DNA from: Bacteroidales bacterium
Lineage (GTDB): Bacteria; Bacteroidota; Bacteroidia; Bacteroidales; UBA3824
DNA length: 64,000 nt
Assembly (NCBI GenBank): GCA_016293845.1
Contig: JAEDDH010000015.1
Coordinates: 31,823 to 95,822 of the forward strand
Reading direction: 5' to 3'
This document shows, in pieces, positions 10,016 through 18,651 of this stretch. The translations under genes were made by a program, and so were the position numbers. The stretch's first letter is position 1. Each line of letters begins with the position of its first letter. The notes under the pieces were generated by a model. It saw nothing but the letters and a program-made list of their open reading frames with translations, made no database searches and was not told the DNA's origin.

Positions 10016-12451
10016 ATGGATTTTGTAACCAACGAGAGATTACAGTTAGCATTTGACTATATAAGTTTTACTGGTCGCAACGTTTTTCTTACGGGTAAGG
10101 CTGGCACTGGCAAAACTACCTTTCTTAAACGTTTGCAATCGTTATCGCCTAAGCGAATGATAGTTACATCGCCCACGGGCGTGGCGGCGGTGAATGCGGG
10201 CGGAGTAACTCTCCATTCGTTTTTTCAACTGCCGCTGGGTCCGCAAACGCCTGACAGTCAAGCCGAAAACGAGCATAAGTTTTCTAAAATTAAAATAGAC
10301 ATTATCCGCTCGCTCGAACTGCTTGTGATTGACGAGATTAGTATGGTGCGTGCCGACCTTTTAGATTCGGTAGATAAAGTTTTGCGGCGATTTAGGCGTT
10401 CCAAAAAGCCATTCGGAGGAGTTCAACTGTTGCTTATCGGTGATATGCAGCAACTTTCGCCTGTGGTGCGTCCCGAAGATGAGGAGATTCTAAAACCTTA
10501 TTACTCAACGTATTATTTCTTCGGTAGTCTTGCTTGGCAAAAAACCTCGTATGTGTGTATCGAACTCAACCAAATTTTTCGTCAAACCGACAATGAATAT
10601 ATCTCGATACTCAACGCCATACGCAGTGGTGTGGCAGATCAAAATACATTAAAACGCCTTAATACTCGATATATTCCTAATTATCAGCCCGATAAAAACG
10701 ATGATGTGGTAACGCTCGTTACCACCAACGCCCAAGCCGAGCGTATCAATTCGCTTCATCTTCTCGAACTCGATACCGATAAGCAAACTTTTGATGCTGA
10801 GGTAATTGGCGATTTTCCTGAATCGTCGTTTCCTGTGGAAAAGAAGCTTACCCTCAAAGTGGGCAGCGTGGTGATGTTTTTAAAAAATGACACTGGCGAA
10901 GAGCGGAGGTTTTTTAACGGAAAAATTGGCCGCATAATAGGTTTCGACTCCGACGGCGTAAAGGTAAAATGCAAAGATTCTGACGAGGATATTTTTGTAA
11001 AACCTATGCGTTGGGAAAACAACAAATACACTATTGACCCAGTTACCAAGGAGATAAAGGAAGAAAACGTGGGCACGTTTACCCAAATTCCATTGAAAAC
11101 CGCTTGGGCTGTTACTATTCACAAAAGTCAGGGTTTGACATTCGACCGATTGCTGCTAAATGCTCGCCATAGCTTTGCCCACGGACAGGTTTATGTGGCT
11201 CTCAGCCGTTGCCGCACGCTCGAAGGTTTGGTTTTGCTGCAACCGTTGAACGCCGCCGACGTGATTAGCGACCCAACTATTCAAAATTTTGCGCAAGACG
11301 TTGAAAACAACATACCTACGGGCAATGACCTTGCCAACGACCGCCGCACATATTTCTTTAATCTTGTGGCAGATTTGTTTGATTTTAGTAAAATTCACGC
11401 CGCTGTGCAAACCTTGCAACATGCTGTTGCCGAGGCAGGTAGTTCGTTTCTTGGCGACAAGTCGCTTTTCGAGGGTGTGGATTCTACCATTTATGCCCAA
11501 ATGATGACCGTGGCAGAAAAATTCAATGCCGTTATCAACGAAAAATATGGTTCGTTGCCCGACCCTGAGCAGCTGCCCGAACTTGTGGAGCGCGTTACCA
11601 AGGGATGCGGTTATTATCAAGACAAGATGGAAGCATTTTTGAAACCGCTTGCCAACGAGTTTGCATTCAACTGCGACGATAAGGCCAAATCTAAACGCAT
11701 AGAGGAGGCTTTTGAAGAGTTTAAAAAACTTTATTTGGTAAAATATGGCTGCGTTGAAAAGATTAAAGAAGGATTTTCGATAAAACAATATCTCGACACT
11801 AAGGCAAAACTTTCGATGGAAAATGTTTCTACCAAAACATCGTTAAGCTCAGCAAATAAGACAGTTAAGTCGGGTAGCAAAAATCCTACACTCTATAAAG
11901 CTCTCGTTGATTGGCGTGCCAATATGTCAGACGAGATAGGTTTAGAGCCCGCCGATATAGTTTCGTATCGCACATTGCTTGCAATTTCAGATGCTGTTCC
12001 CGCTGAATATAAAGAACTTATCAAAATCAAGGGAATGGGCGGCAACAAAGGCAAGGCTTACGGAAAGCATATTTTTGAAATTGTGTACAAATGGCGAGCT
12101 GAAAACGGTTTTGCGGTGGATGAGAATTTGTTTCAAAAGTCGCTTTTCGATGCGCTCTCTACCGAAGAAAAGACCCTTGCGCTCTTTAACAAAGGCAATA
12201 CCGCCGAACAGATAGCCGAGGAGCGAGGTTTAGCACGTTCCACAGTGTTTGGACATTTGGCTAAGTACGTGGAAGCCGGCGAGATACCGCCCGAAAAAAT
12301 CATCGGCAAAGAGGTTTATGTAGAAATCGGCAAGTTTATCGACGACAATCCTAAGTTGCGAGGACTCAATGAAATCCGCACTGGTCTTGGTGAAAAATTT
12401 TCTTACGACCAAATACGCATTGCTTTGGCAGGCTTTAAAAACGAAAACTAA
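10016..12451 (+). CDS. Pif1-like SF1 helicase with HRDC and C-terminal HTH domains
   Basis: An 811-residue ATP-dependent helicase of the Pif1/RecD-like group. The motor has Walker A GKAGTGKTT at ~27-35, the motif TSPTGVAAVNAGGVTLHSFF, Walker B LLVIDEISMV at ~103-112, the motif GDMQQLSPV, and the UvrD-C-like motif VTIHKSQGLTFD with VALSRCR. After a linker comes an HRDC domain at about 625-705 (KALVDWRANMSDE, IKGMGGNKGKAYG). The C-terminal helix-turn-helix region contains GLARSTVFGHLAKYVEAGEI, similar to the helicase-associated HTH of RecQ-like enzymes. It likely acts on G-rich or branched DNA, which is inference from the family. It is followed 2 bases later by the nitrilase gene. Confidence 0.9.
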   Translation: MDFVTNERLQLAFDYISFTGRNVFLTGKAGTGKTTFLKRLQSLSPKRMIVTSPTGVAAVNAGGVTLHSFFQLPLGPQTPDSQAENEHKFSKIKIDIIRSLELLVIDEISMVRADLLDSVDKVLRRFRRSKKPFGGVQLLLIGDMQQLSPVVRPEDEEILKPYYSTYYFFGSLAWQKTSYVCIELNQIFRQTDNEYISILNAIRSGVADQNTLKRLNTRYIPNYQPDKNDDVVTLVTTNAQAERINSLHLLELDTDKQTFDAEVIGDFPESSFPVEKKLTLKVGSVVMFLKNDTGEERRFFNGKIGRIIGFDSDGVKVKCKDSDEDIFVKPMRWENNKYTIDPVTKEIKEENVGTFTQIPLKTAWAVTIHKSQGLTFDRLLLNARHSFAHGQVYVALSRCRTLEGLVLLQPLNAADVISDPTIQNFAQDVENNIPTGNDLANDRRTYFFNLVADLFDFSKIHAAVQTLQHAVAEAGSSFLGDKSLFEGVDSTIYAQMMTVAEKFNAVINEKYGSLPDPEQLPELVERVTKGCGYYQDKMEAFLKPLANEFAFNCDDKAKSKRIEEAFEEFKKLYLVKYGCVEKIKEGFSIKQYLDTKAKLSMENVSTKTSLSSANKTVKSGSKNPTLYKALVDWRANMSDEIGLEPADIVSYRTLLAISDAVPAEYKELIKIKGMGGNKGKAYGKHIFEIVYKWRAENGFAVDENLFQKSLFDALSTEEKTLALFNKGNTAEQIAEERGLARSTVFGHLAKYVEAGEIPPEKIIGKEVYVEIGKFIDDNPKLRGLNEIRTGLGEKFSYDQIRIALAGFKNEN

Positions 12452-12453
12452 CT

Positions 12454-13179
12454 ATGAATATCGGATTTTTTGAAAATAAATATCTCCGTGATGGCAAACC
12501 CGATTTTTCAGTGATTCAAAACGCCATTGCCCGCAACAAGAATATCCAAATGTGGGTACTTCCAGAGGCGTTCGACACGGGTTGCAAAGTTTCGCCCGAA
12601 ACCAATTTTAATGGCGAAAACAATATCGCGCTCTTTAAACAGTGGGCAACAAAATACAAAACTGCCATTTGCGGAAGTTTTTATATCAAGGATAACAATA
12701 AGATTTTCAACCGTTTCTGTGCAGTTTTGCCTGATGGCTCCAAGTATTTTTACGATAAACGCCATCTGTTTGGAAAATTTGAAAAAAAATATGTTACACC
12801 CGGTTCAGAAATCATTAGTTTTGAATATTTGGGATTAACATTCCGCCCGATAATCTGCTACGATTTGCGTTTCCCTGTATGGTGCAGAAATATAGATAAT
12901 TACGATGTACTTTTGTGCGTATCGCAATGGCCTGTGGAGCGTCTTGGCGACCGTGTTGTGCTATGCAAAGCCCGTGCAATTGAAAATCAGGCATACGTTT
13001 TAAACGTTAACGCTCAGGGATTTAGCAAAACAGAAACTCCCGAATACAATCTTGATGTAACCCAGATACGCGGTAGCAAAAGTTGGGTAAAAATCGAAAT
13101 CACAAAAGATTACATCACCCAAATCCGCTCTGCAAAGAAATATCTTGATGATAAGGATGAATTTTATATACAGTTATGA
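12454..13179 (+). CDS. Carbon-nitrogen hydrolase (nitrilase family, omega-amidase-like)
   Basis: A 241-residue member of the nitrilase superfamily with its catalytic triad visible: Glu38 (VLPEAF), Lys102 (YDKRHLFG) and Cys135 (IICYDLRFPVW). The CYDLRFP motif and the size match the YafV/Nit2 branch, which hydrolyses omega-amides such as 2-oxoglutaramate or 2-oxosuccinamate and so repairs transamination side products. The start lies 2 bases after the helicase stop, and the stop overlaps the ankyrin gene start by 4 bases (ATGA), so translation is likely coupled. Confidence 0.9.
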   Translation: MNIGFFENKYLRDGKPDFSVIQNAIARNKNIQMWVLPEAFDTGCKVSPETNFNGENNIALFKQWATKYKTAICGSFYIKDNNKIFNRFCAVLPDGSKYFYDKRHLFGKFEKKYVTPGSEIISFEYLGLTFRPIICYDLRFPVWCRNIDNYDVLLCVSQWPVERLGDRVVLCKARAIENQAYVLNVNAQGFSKTETPEYNLDVTQIRGSKSWVKIEITKDYITQIRSAKKYLDDKDEFYIQL

Positions 13180-14570
13180 AAACAAAAATACTATTGATAG
13201 CATTGTGTTTGGGCATAGTCCAAAATATCTTTTCGCAAGAATCTAAAGTGGCTGATAATGCGTTTATTGCGGCTGTAAAACAAAACAAATACGAAATTGT
13301 GAAATCGCTTTTGCCTAACGTGGCAGGCAAGATAAACTATTATGATATTGATGGTTTTACGGCGTTGATGTATGCCACGGAACATCTCAACGATTCTATT
13401 ATTCAACTTTTGCTCGATTATGGTGCCGACCCTAACCTCGAAAGTGAAGACAAAAATGTTGTTCCCGCTATTACAAACGTGGTTTTGAGCAATTCACCAC
13501 GCATTTTGGATTTGATGTTGCAGTATCACGGCAATCCTAATCTTGTGGATTCTGTAAAGTCTTGTTCTTTGCTGCATTACGCTGTCGACAACGGATATTT
13601 GGAGTGCGCCGATGTGTTGCTTTTTCATCGCGCTAATCCTAATTTAGTTAGCACTTTGTACAGAGGTGCTTTTGACAGTTATCAGCGAAATCCTTTGCAA
13701 GTGGCTGTTAATTATAGCGATACGCTGATGATTCAGTTGCTCTTAGATTATGGTGCTAATGTCAATGCCAAACCCGATAATATCTCTCCGCTTTGTTTGG
13801 CAGTTTATCTGAATGATTACGCCACTGCTAAATATCTTTTGAACCACGGAGCGGATGTAAATTTGCCCTCAAAACTTGGCGCACCTATCGTATATTCAGT
13901 TATATACGCCGACAGCAAAATGTCGCAACTATTGATAGTTCACGGTGCTAAACTCGATGCCAAAGATTCAGATGGAAACAATCTTGCAACTATTTCGCAA
14001 CTTTATGAAAAAAGAGAGAATCTTAAATATTTTGAATCGCAGGGTATAAAAAATTCACAACTATTTATCCCATCAGCAGTTACATTATCGTTGGCCGATG
14101 AATTTTGCAAAAACGAAAATCGTATGTCGTTCCGCTTGGGTGTTTTAGAATCGCATTTTAATGTGTTGTTGTATATGGGTGTTTCGTTTCGTCCGTCGTA
14201 CGAAACTGCGTATGTGCAGCGTGGTGACAAATCTTATTGGCAATTGCGCGAAAAACTCACTATGATGCAGATTGGTATCGAAAAACGCATTTCTTTCAAG
14301 GCACAACGCCGTCCCGACGTTGGAGCATACGTGGGTTATCAGTTTTCGTATTGTAGCGGTAAATATGATGGCTCTATCGATCAAAAACCTAAGACTCAGG
14401 TAATTAATTCGCCATCGATAGGTCTTTACCAACGCTTTTCTGGTATAGGTATCAGTTCAGGCTATCGCTATTATGGCTATGACAACACATTATCTTCACC
14501 CAAACACGTAGCTGAAATTTCTATGACGTTTTACATTAATTTTAACCGAGCTAAGGCGTTGAAAATCTAA
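13176..14570 (+). CDS. Secreted ankyrin-repeat protein
   Basis: A 464-residue protein with a signal peptide (residues 1-20, LIALCLGIVQNIFSQ). Six or more ankyrin repeats span about 25-285 (for example GFTALMYATEHLNDSIIQLL and SPLCLAVYLNDYATAKYLL). The C-terminal ~170 residues are rich in aromatic residues in alternating patterns (GAYVGYQFSY, GIGISSGYRYYGY) and end in a hydrophobic strand, which suggests a beta-barrel or outer-membrane segment. A periplasmic or outer-membrane interaction protein is likely, with partners unknown. It overlaps the nitrilase stop by 4 bases and meets the convergent MutS-like gene tail to tail with a 4-base overlap. Confidence 0.75.
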   Translation: MKTKILLIALCLGIVQNIFSQESKVADNAFIAAVKQNKYEIVKSLLPNVAGKINYYDIDGFTALMYATEHLNDSIIQLLLDYGADPNLESEDKNVVPAITNVVLSNSPRILDLMLQYHGNPNLVDSVKSCSLLHYAVDNGYLECADVLLFHRANPNLVSTLYRGAFDSYQRNPLQVAVNYSDTLMIQLLLDYGANVNAKPDNISPLCLAVYLNDYATAKYLLNHGADVNLPSKLGAPIVYSVIYADSKMSQLLIVHGAKLDAKDSDGNNLATISQLYEKRENLKYFESQGIKNSQLFIPSAVTLSLADEFCKNENRMSFRLGVLESHFNVLLYMGVSFRPSYETAYVQRGDKSYWQLREKLTMMQIGIEKRISFKAQRRPDVGAYVGYQFSYCSGKYDGSIDQKPKTQVINSPSIGLYQRFSGIGISSGYRYYGYDNTLSSPKHVAEISMTFYINFNRAKALKI

Positions 14571-16351
14571 TTAATTATCCCCATCTTTTTCATCAAATAA
14601 TTTGCATTCAAATTTTTAGAAATGCCGTCTTTGAGTGTATAGTCGAAGATGAGTTCGTCGCCTTGGAACGATATTTCAAAACATTTTGTGTCAATGTTTT
14701 GAGGATATGAGGATTTCATTTCGCCTATGTCGATGTCGTGAGTGGCAAACACGCCGTAGCAGTTGTATTTTAAGAGTTTTTCTATGAATTTTCTACTGCC
14801 GTCGTGCTTGTCTTTGCTGTTGGTGCCGCGCAGCATTTCGTCTACTATTACAAAAAGTGTTGCCCCGCTTTCGAGTTTTGTGATGATTTTTTGCAACCGT
14901 TTTAGTTCGGCAAAGAAGTACGATTCGCTCTCTTGAACGCTGTCGCTTGTGCGTATGCTTGTGAGTATTTCTACTGGCGAAAACTCAAAACTATTGGCAC
15001 ATACGACAGCTCCTAATTGGCTGAGTATAAGGTTTGTGCCAATTGTTCGCAGATATGTGCTTTTGCCTGCCATGTTTGCTCCTGTGAGTATTACAAGGTA
15101 ATTGCGGTCGGAGAAAGTGATGTTATTTCTAACGCATTTTTCATCTTGTATTAATGGGTGTCCAGCATTTTGGGCGTTGAGAACAAAATGTTTTTCAGTG
15201 GGTTTCGGGAAACACCACGATGGATTGTTGAATTTCAGGTTGGCAAGGCTGAACAGAAAATCGTATTCGGCAATAATATCAAACCAACGTTTGATTTCGC
15301 CACAGTATTTGCGCTCCCATTTTTCAAATTTTGTATTGATTATCAGGTCGTAACTAAAAATTCCCTGACCAAAGAATGCAATCATCAGATTGTGCCTTTG
15401 TTCGTAGCGGAGCGAAATGTTGGCAAGTTCGCCCAATGCCTTAGAGATGGTTTTTGATTTGATTTCGTCGGCATATTTTTCGGGAGTGTTTTCTATATTT
15501 TCAATGATGTCAAACAGCGTGTAGTATTTTTTGAATGCCTTGGCGGTTTTTTCAATCTTGTTGCTCAAAGCATTGGTTTTCTTGCTGTTAAACGAAAAAA
15601 TTGCAAGTTGCGTTAAGAACAGAGCCGACGGAACGTATACGCTAATTATATCGAGCGAGGAAAGTATTATTGCCGATAATGTGCTAATAATCATTACTAT
15701 GGCTATAATTTTCCAAATAGGAGAATTGGTAAAGTAGTATTCTGCTTGTGATATGTTTTCGATGGATTTTTCTGTAATATCTTCATCGTACATTCTACCC
15801 TCGGCAATGAATTGTTGACGTGCGTCAACATTGTTTTCAAAAATAGTAGTATTGCGTTGAGTTTCAAGTATTTGGTTGATATTTTTGGTGGAATTGATAA
15901 ATCCGTCGGCAAGTCGGAGGTAGCCGCCTTTGGTTATTGTGCGGTTTACCTTTTGGAAAATTGACTTGTTGCCAAAAATGTCTAAATCGTTTGTGAAAGG
16001 GTGGGAGGGGTTGATAAATTCATCACCGCCATCAAAGTCTGAGTTGTCGTTGTCTAAGGCTTTTAATTCGCTGGCGTTTATATCGCGGAGGTTTTTGTTG
16101 ATTTTCTTTTGGTATTGATATTTAGCGTTTTTCTTTACAAAAAATAAGAAAAAGATTATAGTAGCAATTATCACCGCAGTCATTATTACCATTGAATAAT
16201 TAGCAGAAATAATGGCTAATGCCGTTCCTCCCACAAACGATAATCCTCTGAGTATATTTGTGTTACGCTCTTTTTTGCGGAAAGTTTCGTATTTCTCGGA
16301 AAATATATTCAGCCTTTGGCTGTAAAAATCTTTAAGTTCGGTGTGGTTCAT
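14567..16351 (-). CDS. Membrane-associated MutS-like ATPase
   Basis: A 594-residue protein with the MutS family ATPase domain at the C-terminus: Walker A in GANMAGKSTYLRTIG near residue 430, the motif TSIRTSDSVQESESYFFAEL, Walker B in FVIVDEMLRGTNSKD, and THDID. The mismatch-recognition and connector domains of MutS are absent. Instead the N-terminal half carries hydrophobic pairs near residues 33-72 and 213-255 that look like membrane helices. Such short MutS-domain proteins are widespread in Bacteroidota, and their role is not established; true mismatch repair is unlikely without the recognition domain. It is divergent from the aminopeptidase gene. Confidence 0.8.
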   Translation of the reverse strand: MNHTELKDFYSQRLNIFSEKYETFRKKERNTNILRGLSFVGGTALAIISANYSMVIMTAVIIATIIFFLFFVKKNAKYQYQKKINKNLRDINASELKALDNDNSDFDGGDEFINPSHPFTNDLDIFGNKSIFQKVNRTITKGGYLRLADGFINSTKNINQILETQRNTTIFENNVDARQQFIAEGRMYDEDITEKSIENISQAEYYFTNSPIWKIIAIVMIISTLSAIILSSLDIISVYVPSALFLTQLAIFSFNSKKTNALSNKIEKTAKAFKKYYTLFDIIENIENTPEKYADEIKSKTISKALGELANISLRYEQRHNLMIAFFGQGIFSYDLIINTKFEKWERKYCGEIKRWFDIIAEYDFLFSLANLKFNNPSWCFPKPTEKHFVLNAQNAGHPLIQDEKCVRNNITFSDRNYLVILTGANMAGKSTYLRTIGTNLILSQLGAVVCANSFEFSPVEILTSIRTSDSVQESESYFFAELKRLQKIITKLESGATLFVIVDEMLRGTNSKDKHDGSRKFIEKLLKYNCYGVFATHDIDIGEMKSSYPQNIDTKCFEISFQGDELIFDYTLKDGISKNLNANYLMKKMGIIN

Positions 16352-16365
16352 TTTGTTTTTTGGTG

Positions 16366-16373
16366 CAAAGATA
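16366..16373 (-). promoter_or_regulatory. -7 element for the MutS-like gene
   Basis: CAAAGATA on the plus strand reads TATCTTTG on the minus strand, matching TAnnTTTG, 15 bases upstream of the ATG. No clear -33 partner was seen. Confidence 0.45.
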
Positions 16374-16415
16374 ACATAATGGAATCTTTTTTTAGCATAT
16401 TTAGTTTTAATTGTT

Positions 16416-16423
16416 TATTTTTG
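16416..16423 (+). promoter_or_regulatory. -7 element for the aminopeptidase gene
   Basis: TATTTTTG matches TAnnTTTG and lies 34 bases upstream of the ATG at 16458. Confidence 0.45.
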
Positions 16424-16457
16424 CATACAGGAAACTTTGTAAATTAATTCTTGTGAT

Positions 16458-17522
16458 ATGTCGTTGATTTCTAAAATAAAGGCGATGAGTTGGAAAGCAA
16501 AGATTTTTTCTGTTTTGGGAATTTTGCTTATGGTGGTTTTGCTTACTAATTGCAAACTAATAGGTTATGGCATTACACAAGGTCTTGGGCAACTTAGAAT
16601 GGTGCGAAATGCCGTGCCTATCGACACTTTGCTCAACGATCCTTATTATTCCGATTCGCTTAAACAAAAACTGCTTTATATCAAAGAGATACGTAAGTTT
16701 GCAATCGATAGCATTCATCTCAAAGATTCTGACAACTACAATGCCGTGTTCGACCTCAAAGGTCAGCCCACGGCATACGTGGTGCAAGCTTGCGAAAAGT
16801 ACGCTATGAAAAAATATCTTTGGAAATTTCCCGTGGTGGGCAAACTGCCATATAAAGGTTTTTTTGATAAAGCAGATGCCGAAAAGGAGGCTAAACAACT
16901 GCAAGACAATGGATATGATACTCGCATTGTTAATCCCGGCGGATGGAGCACTATGGGTTGGTTTAAAGACCCTATCCTGTCGAGTATGCTGCGAAAAGAT
17001 GAGGCAAACCTTGCTGAATTGATTATTCACGAACTTACTCACAGCACAATTTTTGTTAAGGACAACAGCGAACTCAACGAAAACATTGCCGATTATGTAG
17101 GCGAAAACGGTGCGGTGCTCTACCTTAAATCAAAATATGGTGCTGATTCTCCATTGATTACACGTTACAAAAACTCTATTGAGGATAATCTTACGCTTGC
17201 TAATTATTTCTTGCATTCTGCCAAAGGTCTCGATTCGCTTTATAATACCGACGGTTTTAAAAATCTTCCAGATTCGCTCAAAGATATTGAAAAACAGCGT
17301 TTTATTGGCTATATAATAGATGGTATAGATAGCGTTGGTTTCAAGGCGTTTGACCCCACTAAAATCAAGAAAAACACATTACGCAATGTAAATAATACTT
17401 TTTTTACAGGCTATATGACCTATTACAACAAGAAAGATACACTCCGCGACCAATGCATCAATCAGTTTGACGGCGATTTTCTCCGTCATTTACACTATCT
17501 TAAGCAGGAATATGGTCGGTAG
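16458..17522 (+). CDS. Putative zinc aminopeptidase lipoprotein (PF10023-like)
   Basis: A 354-residue predicted aminopeptidase. The N-terminus has a membrane segment ending in a lipobox-like LLTNC at about residue 32, so it may be a lipoprotein. The zinc-protease motif HELTHST (HExxH) lies near residue 191, followed by ELNENIADYVG, which supplies the third acidic ligand region. The layout and flanking sequence fit the bacterial family of predicted aminopeptidases represented by PF10023. The substrate is unknown. The gene stands alone with its own probable promoter, and downstream lies decayed DNA. Confidence 0.8.
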   Translation: MSLISKIKAMSWKAKIFSVLGILLMVVLLTNCKLIGYGITQGLGQLRMVRNAVPIDTLLNDPYYSDSLKQKLLYIKEIRKFAIDSIHLKDSDNYNAVFDLKGQPTAYVVQACEKYAMKKYLWKFPVVGKLPYKGFFDKADAEKEAKQLQDNGYDTRIVNPGGWSTMGWFKDPILSSMLRKDEANLAELIIHELTHSTIFVKDNSELNENIADYVGENGAVLYLKSKYGADSPLITRYKNSIEDNLTLANYFLHSAKGLDSLYNTDGFKNLPDSLKDIEKQRFIGYIIDGIDSVGFKAFDPTKIKKNTLRNVNNTFFTGYMTYYNKKDTLRDQCINQFDGDFLRHLHYLKQEYGR

Positions 17523-17540
17523 TTTAATAATAAGTTAACG

Positions 17541-17830
17541 CCTATTGGCTTATCTTTTCAACCGCACCACTCAGACTCTTTCGCAAAACGCCAATCAGCA
17601 GGCTGCTAATGCCGATAGCATTGTGCAGTCGATGGCTCATATCTCTGACGAGATCGTCGCAATGCCGATGTTTCAAAACAAACCGGCAAGATTACCAGAA
17701 AGAGGCGAAACTATGTTAACGCCATCAGCAAGGCTCAAGAAGAGAGTTTCAATGCTGTTAAAGATATTTCTGAAAAATTCGACATTATCAACGATATTGC
17801 TTTCCAAACCAATATAATAGCATCGACAAA
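17541..17830 (+). pseudogene. Remnant of a methyl-accepting chemotaxis-type signalling domain
   Basis: Two plus-strand frames together encode part of an MCP cytoplasmic signalling domain. The first frame (from about 17545) reads TQTLSQNANQQAANADSIVQ and then MAHISDEI. After a frameshift near 17660-17700, the second frame reads AISKAQEESFNAVKDISEKF and then IINDIAFQTNIIAS, which is the diagnostic hairpin-tip region of chemoreceptors. The expected continuation (LNAAVEAARAG) is missing because the sequence abruptly joins the permease remnant on the other strand. There is no start, membrane part or intact frame, so this is a dead fragment. Confidence 0.7.
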
Positions 17831-17876
17831 AATGTGTTGCCTTCAAACACCTTGAATGCCTCTGCCGGTACAAATT

Positions 17877-18253
17877 TTGACCGAATGTGGCTTTGTGATT
17901 ATCTGTATGATGATCTTCGTGATGACAACAGCACTCTTCATGCTTGTGGTCATGCTCGTGGTCATGCTCATGATTGTCAGCTATTTTGCCTTGGCTATCT
18001 TTGTCGAGTTTGTTTACTATTGTGCCACCAAACAGAGCGGTTATTAATGCGGCAATGGGGCGGATAATTGCGTAAGCCACACCCATAAGGCTTGACCAAA
18101 AAGTGTGGCGTAAAGCACCGAACGAAAGTTGGGTTTAGCAAGGTATTTTGAGTAATACTGTTGCGGAATAAATGCGTGCATAAGTCCTGCCAAAAGGAAT
18201 CCCAACAGCAGGTAGGGCGACATTTCGTTGATAATGTGAATGATTTCTTCCAT
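17877..18253 (-). pseudogene. Remnant of an SO_0444-type metal-efflux permease
   Basis: The N-terminal 50 codons from the ATG at 18253 look like an intact permease start (MSPYLLLGFLLAGLMHAFIP, then SKYLAKPNFRSVLYATLFG). The frame then shifts and ends at 18044. A second frame starting at 18086 resumes the same family further along (MGVAYAIIRPIAALITALFG, GTIVNKL) and enters a His-rich metal-binding loop (EHDHEHDHKHEE, CCCHHEDHH). The middle helices, with the PLPLCSCG-type motif expected of the family, are deleted, and the 3' half is replaced by the chemoreceptor remnant. A promoter-like element upstream remains intact. Confidence 0.7.
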
Positions 18254-18284
18254 AATGTTTGTGTTTTTAATTATTATTATGCCG

Positions 18285-18292
18285 CAAATTTA
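18285..18292 (-). promoter_or_regulatory. Orphan -7 element of the dead permease
   Basis: CAAATTTA reads TAAATTTG on the minus strand, matching TAnnTTTG, 32 bases upstream of the permease remnant ATG. A palindrome TGCAA-A-TTGCA at 18316-18326 just upstream could have been a metal-regulator operator. Confidence 0.4.
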
Positions 18293-18352
18293 TGGTGGAA
18301 GTTTTGCAACTGAAATGCAAATTGCAATAATACCCACATTTAGGTATATACA

Positions 18353-18384
18353 AAAAAATCCGATAGGGGGACATCGGATTTTTT
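18353..18384. terminator. Bidirectional intrinsic terminator
   Basis: A perfect 12-base-pair stem: AAAAAATCCGAT (18353-18364) pairs with ATCGGATTTTTT (18373-18384) around an 8-base loop. A and T runs on both sides allow use in either direction. The rest of 18385-18651 is AT-rich with no gene that I can see. Confidence 0.75.
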
Positions 18385-18651
18385 GCGGAGGTTAATAGTA
18401 TTAACTTAAGGTTGCGTAAAAAACTAAAACAATAAAAATATGAATATGAGTGTGTTTAAATGATGTTATTTGAGCTATAGTTTCCTTTCCTTATGCTTTT
18501 TTGCTTGCTTATGTTGTTTTACTGATGTGTTTATATCGCTTTTTTTATCGTTTTAAGTATTGAAGTAATGTTTCTTTCTTTTTACGCCACAAAGATATGT
18601 CGATTATTGATTCATGCCACCTATTCATTTTGTTCATTTTGTGAATGAATG

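Noticed and set aside
18385..18651. Possible small gene or RNA in the AT-rich gap before rlmN
   Set aside because: No coding frame, hairpin or promoter beyond the terminator at 18353-18384 was convincing.
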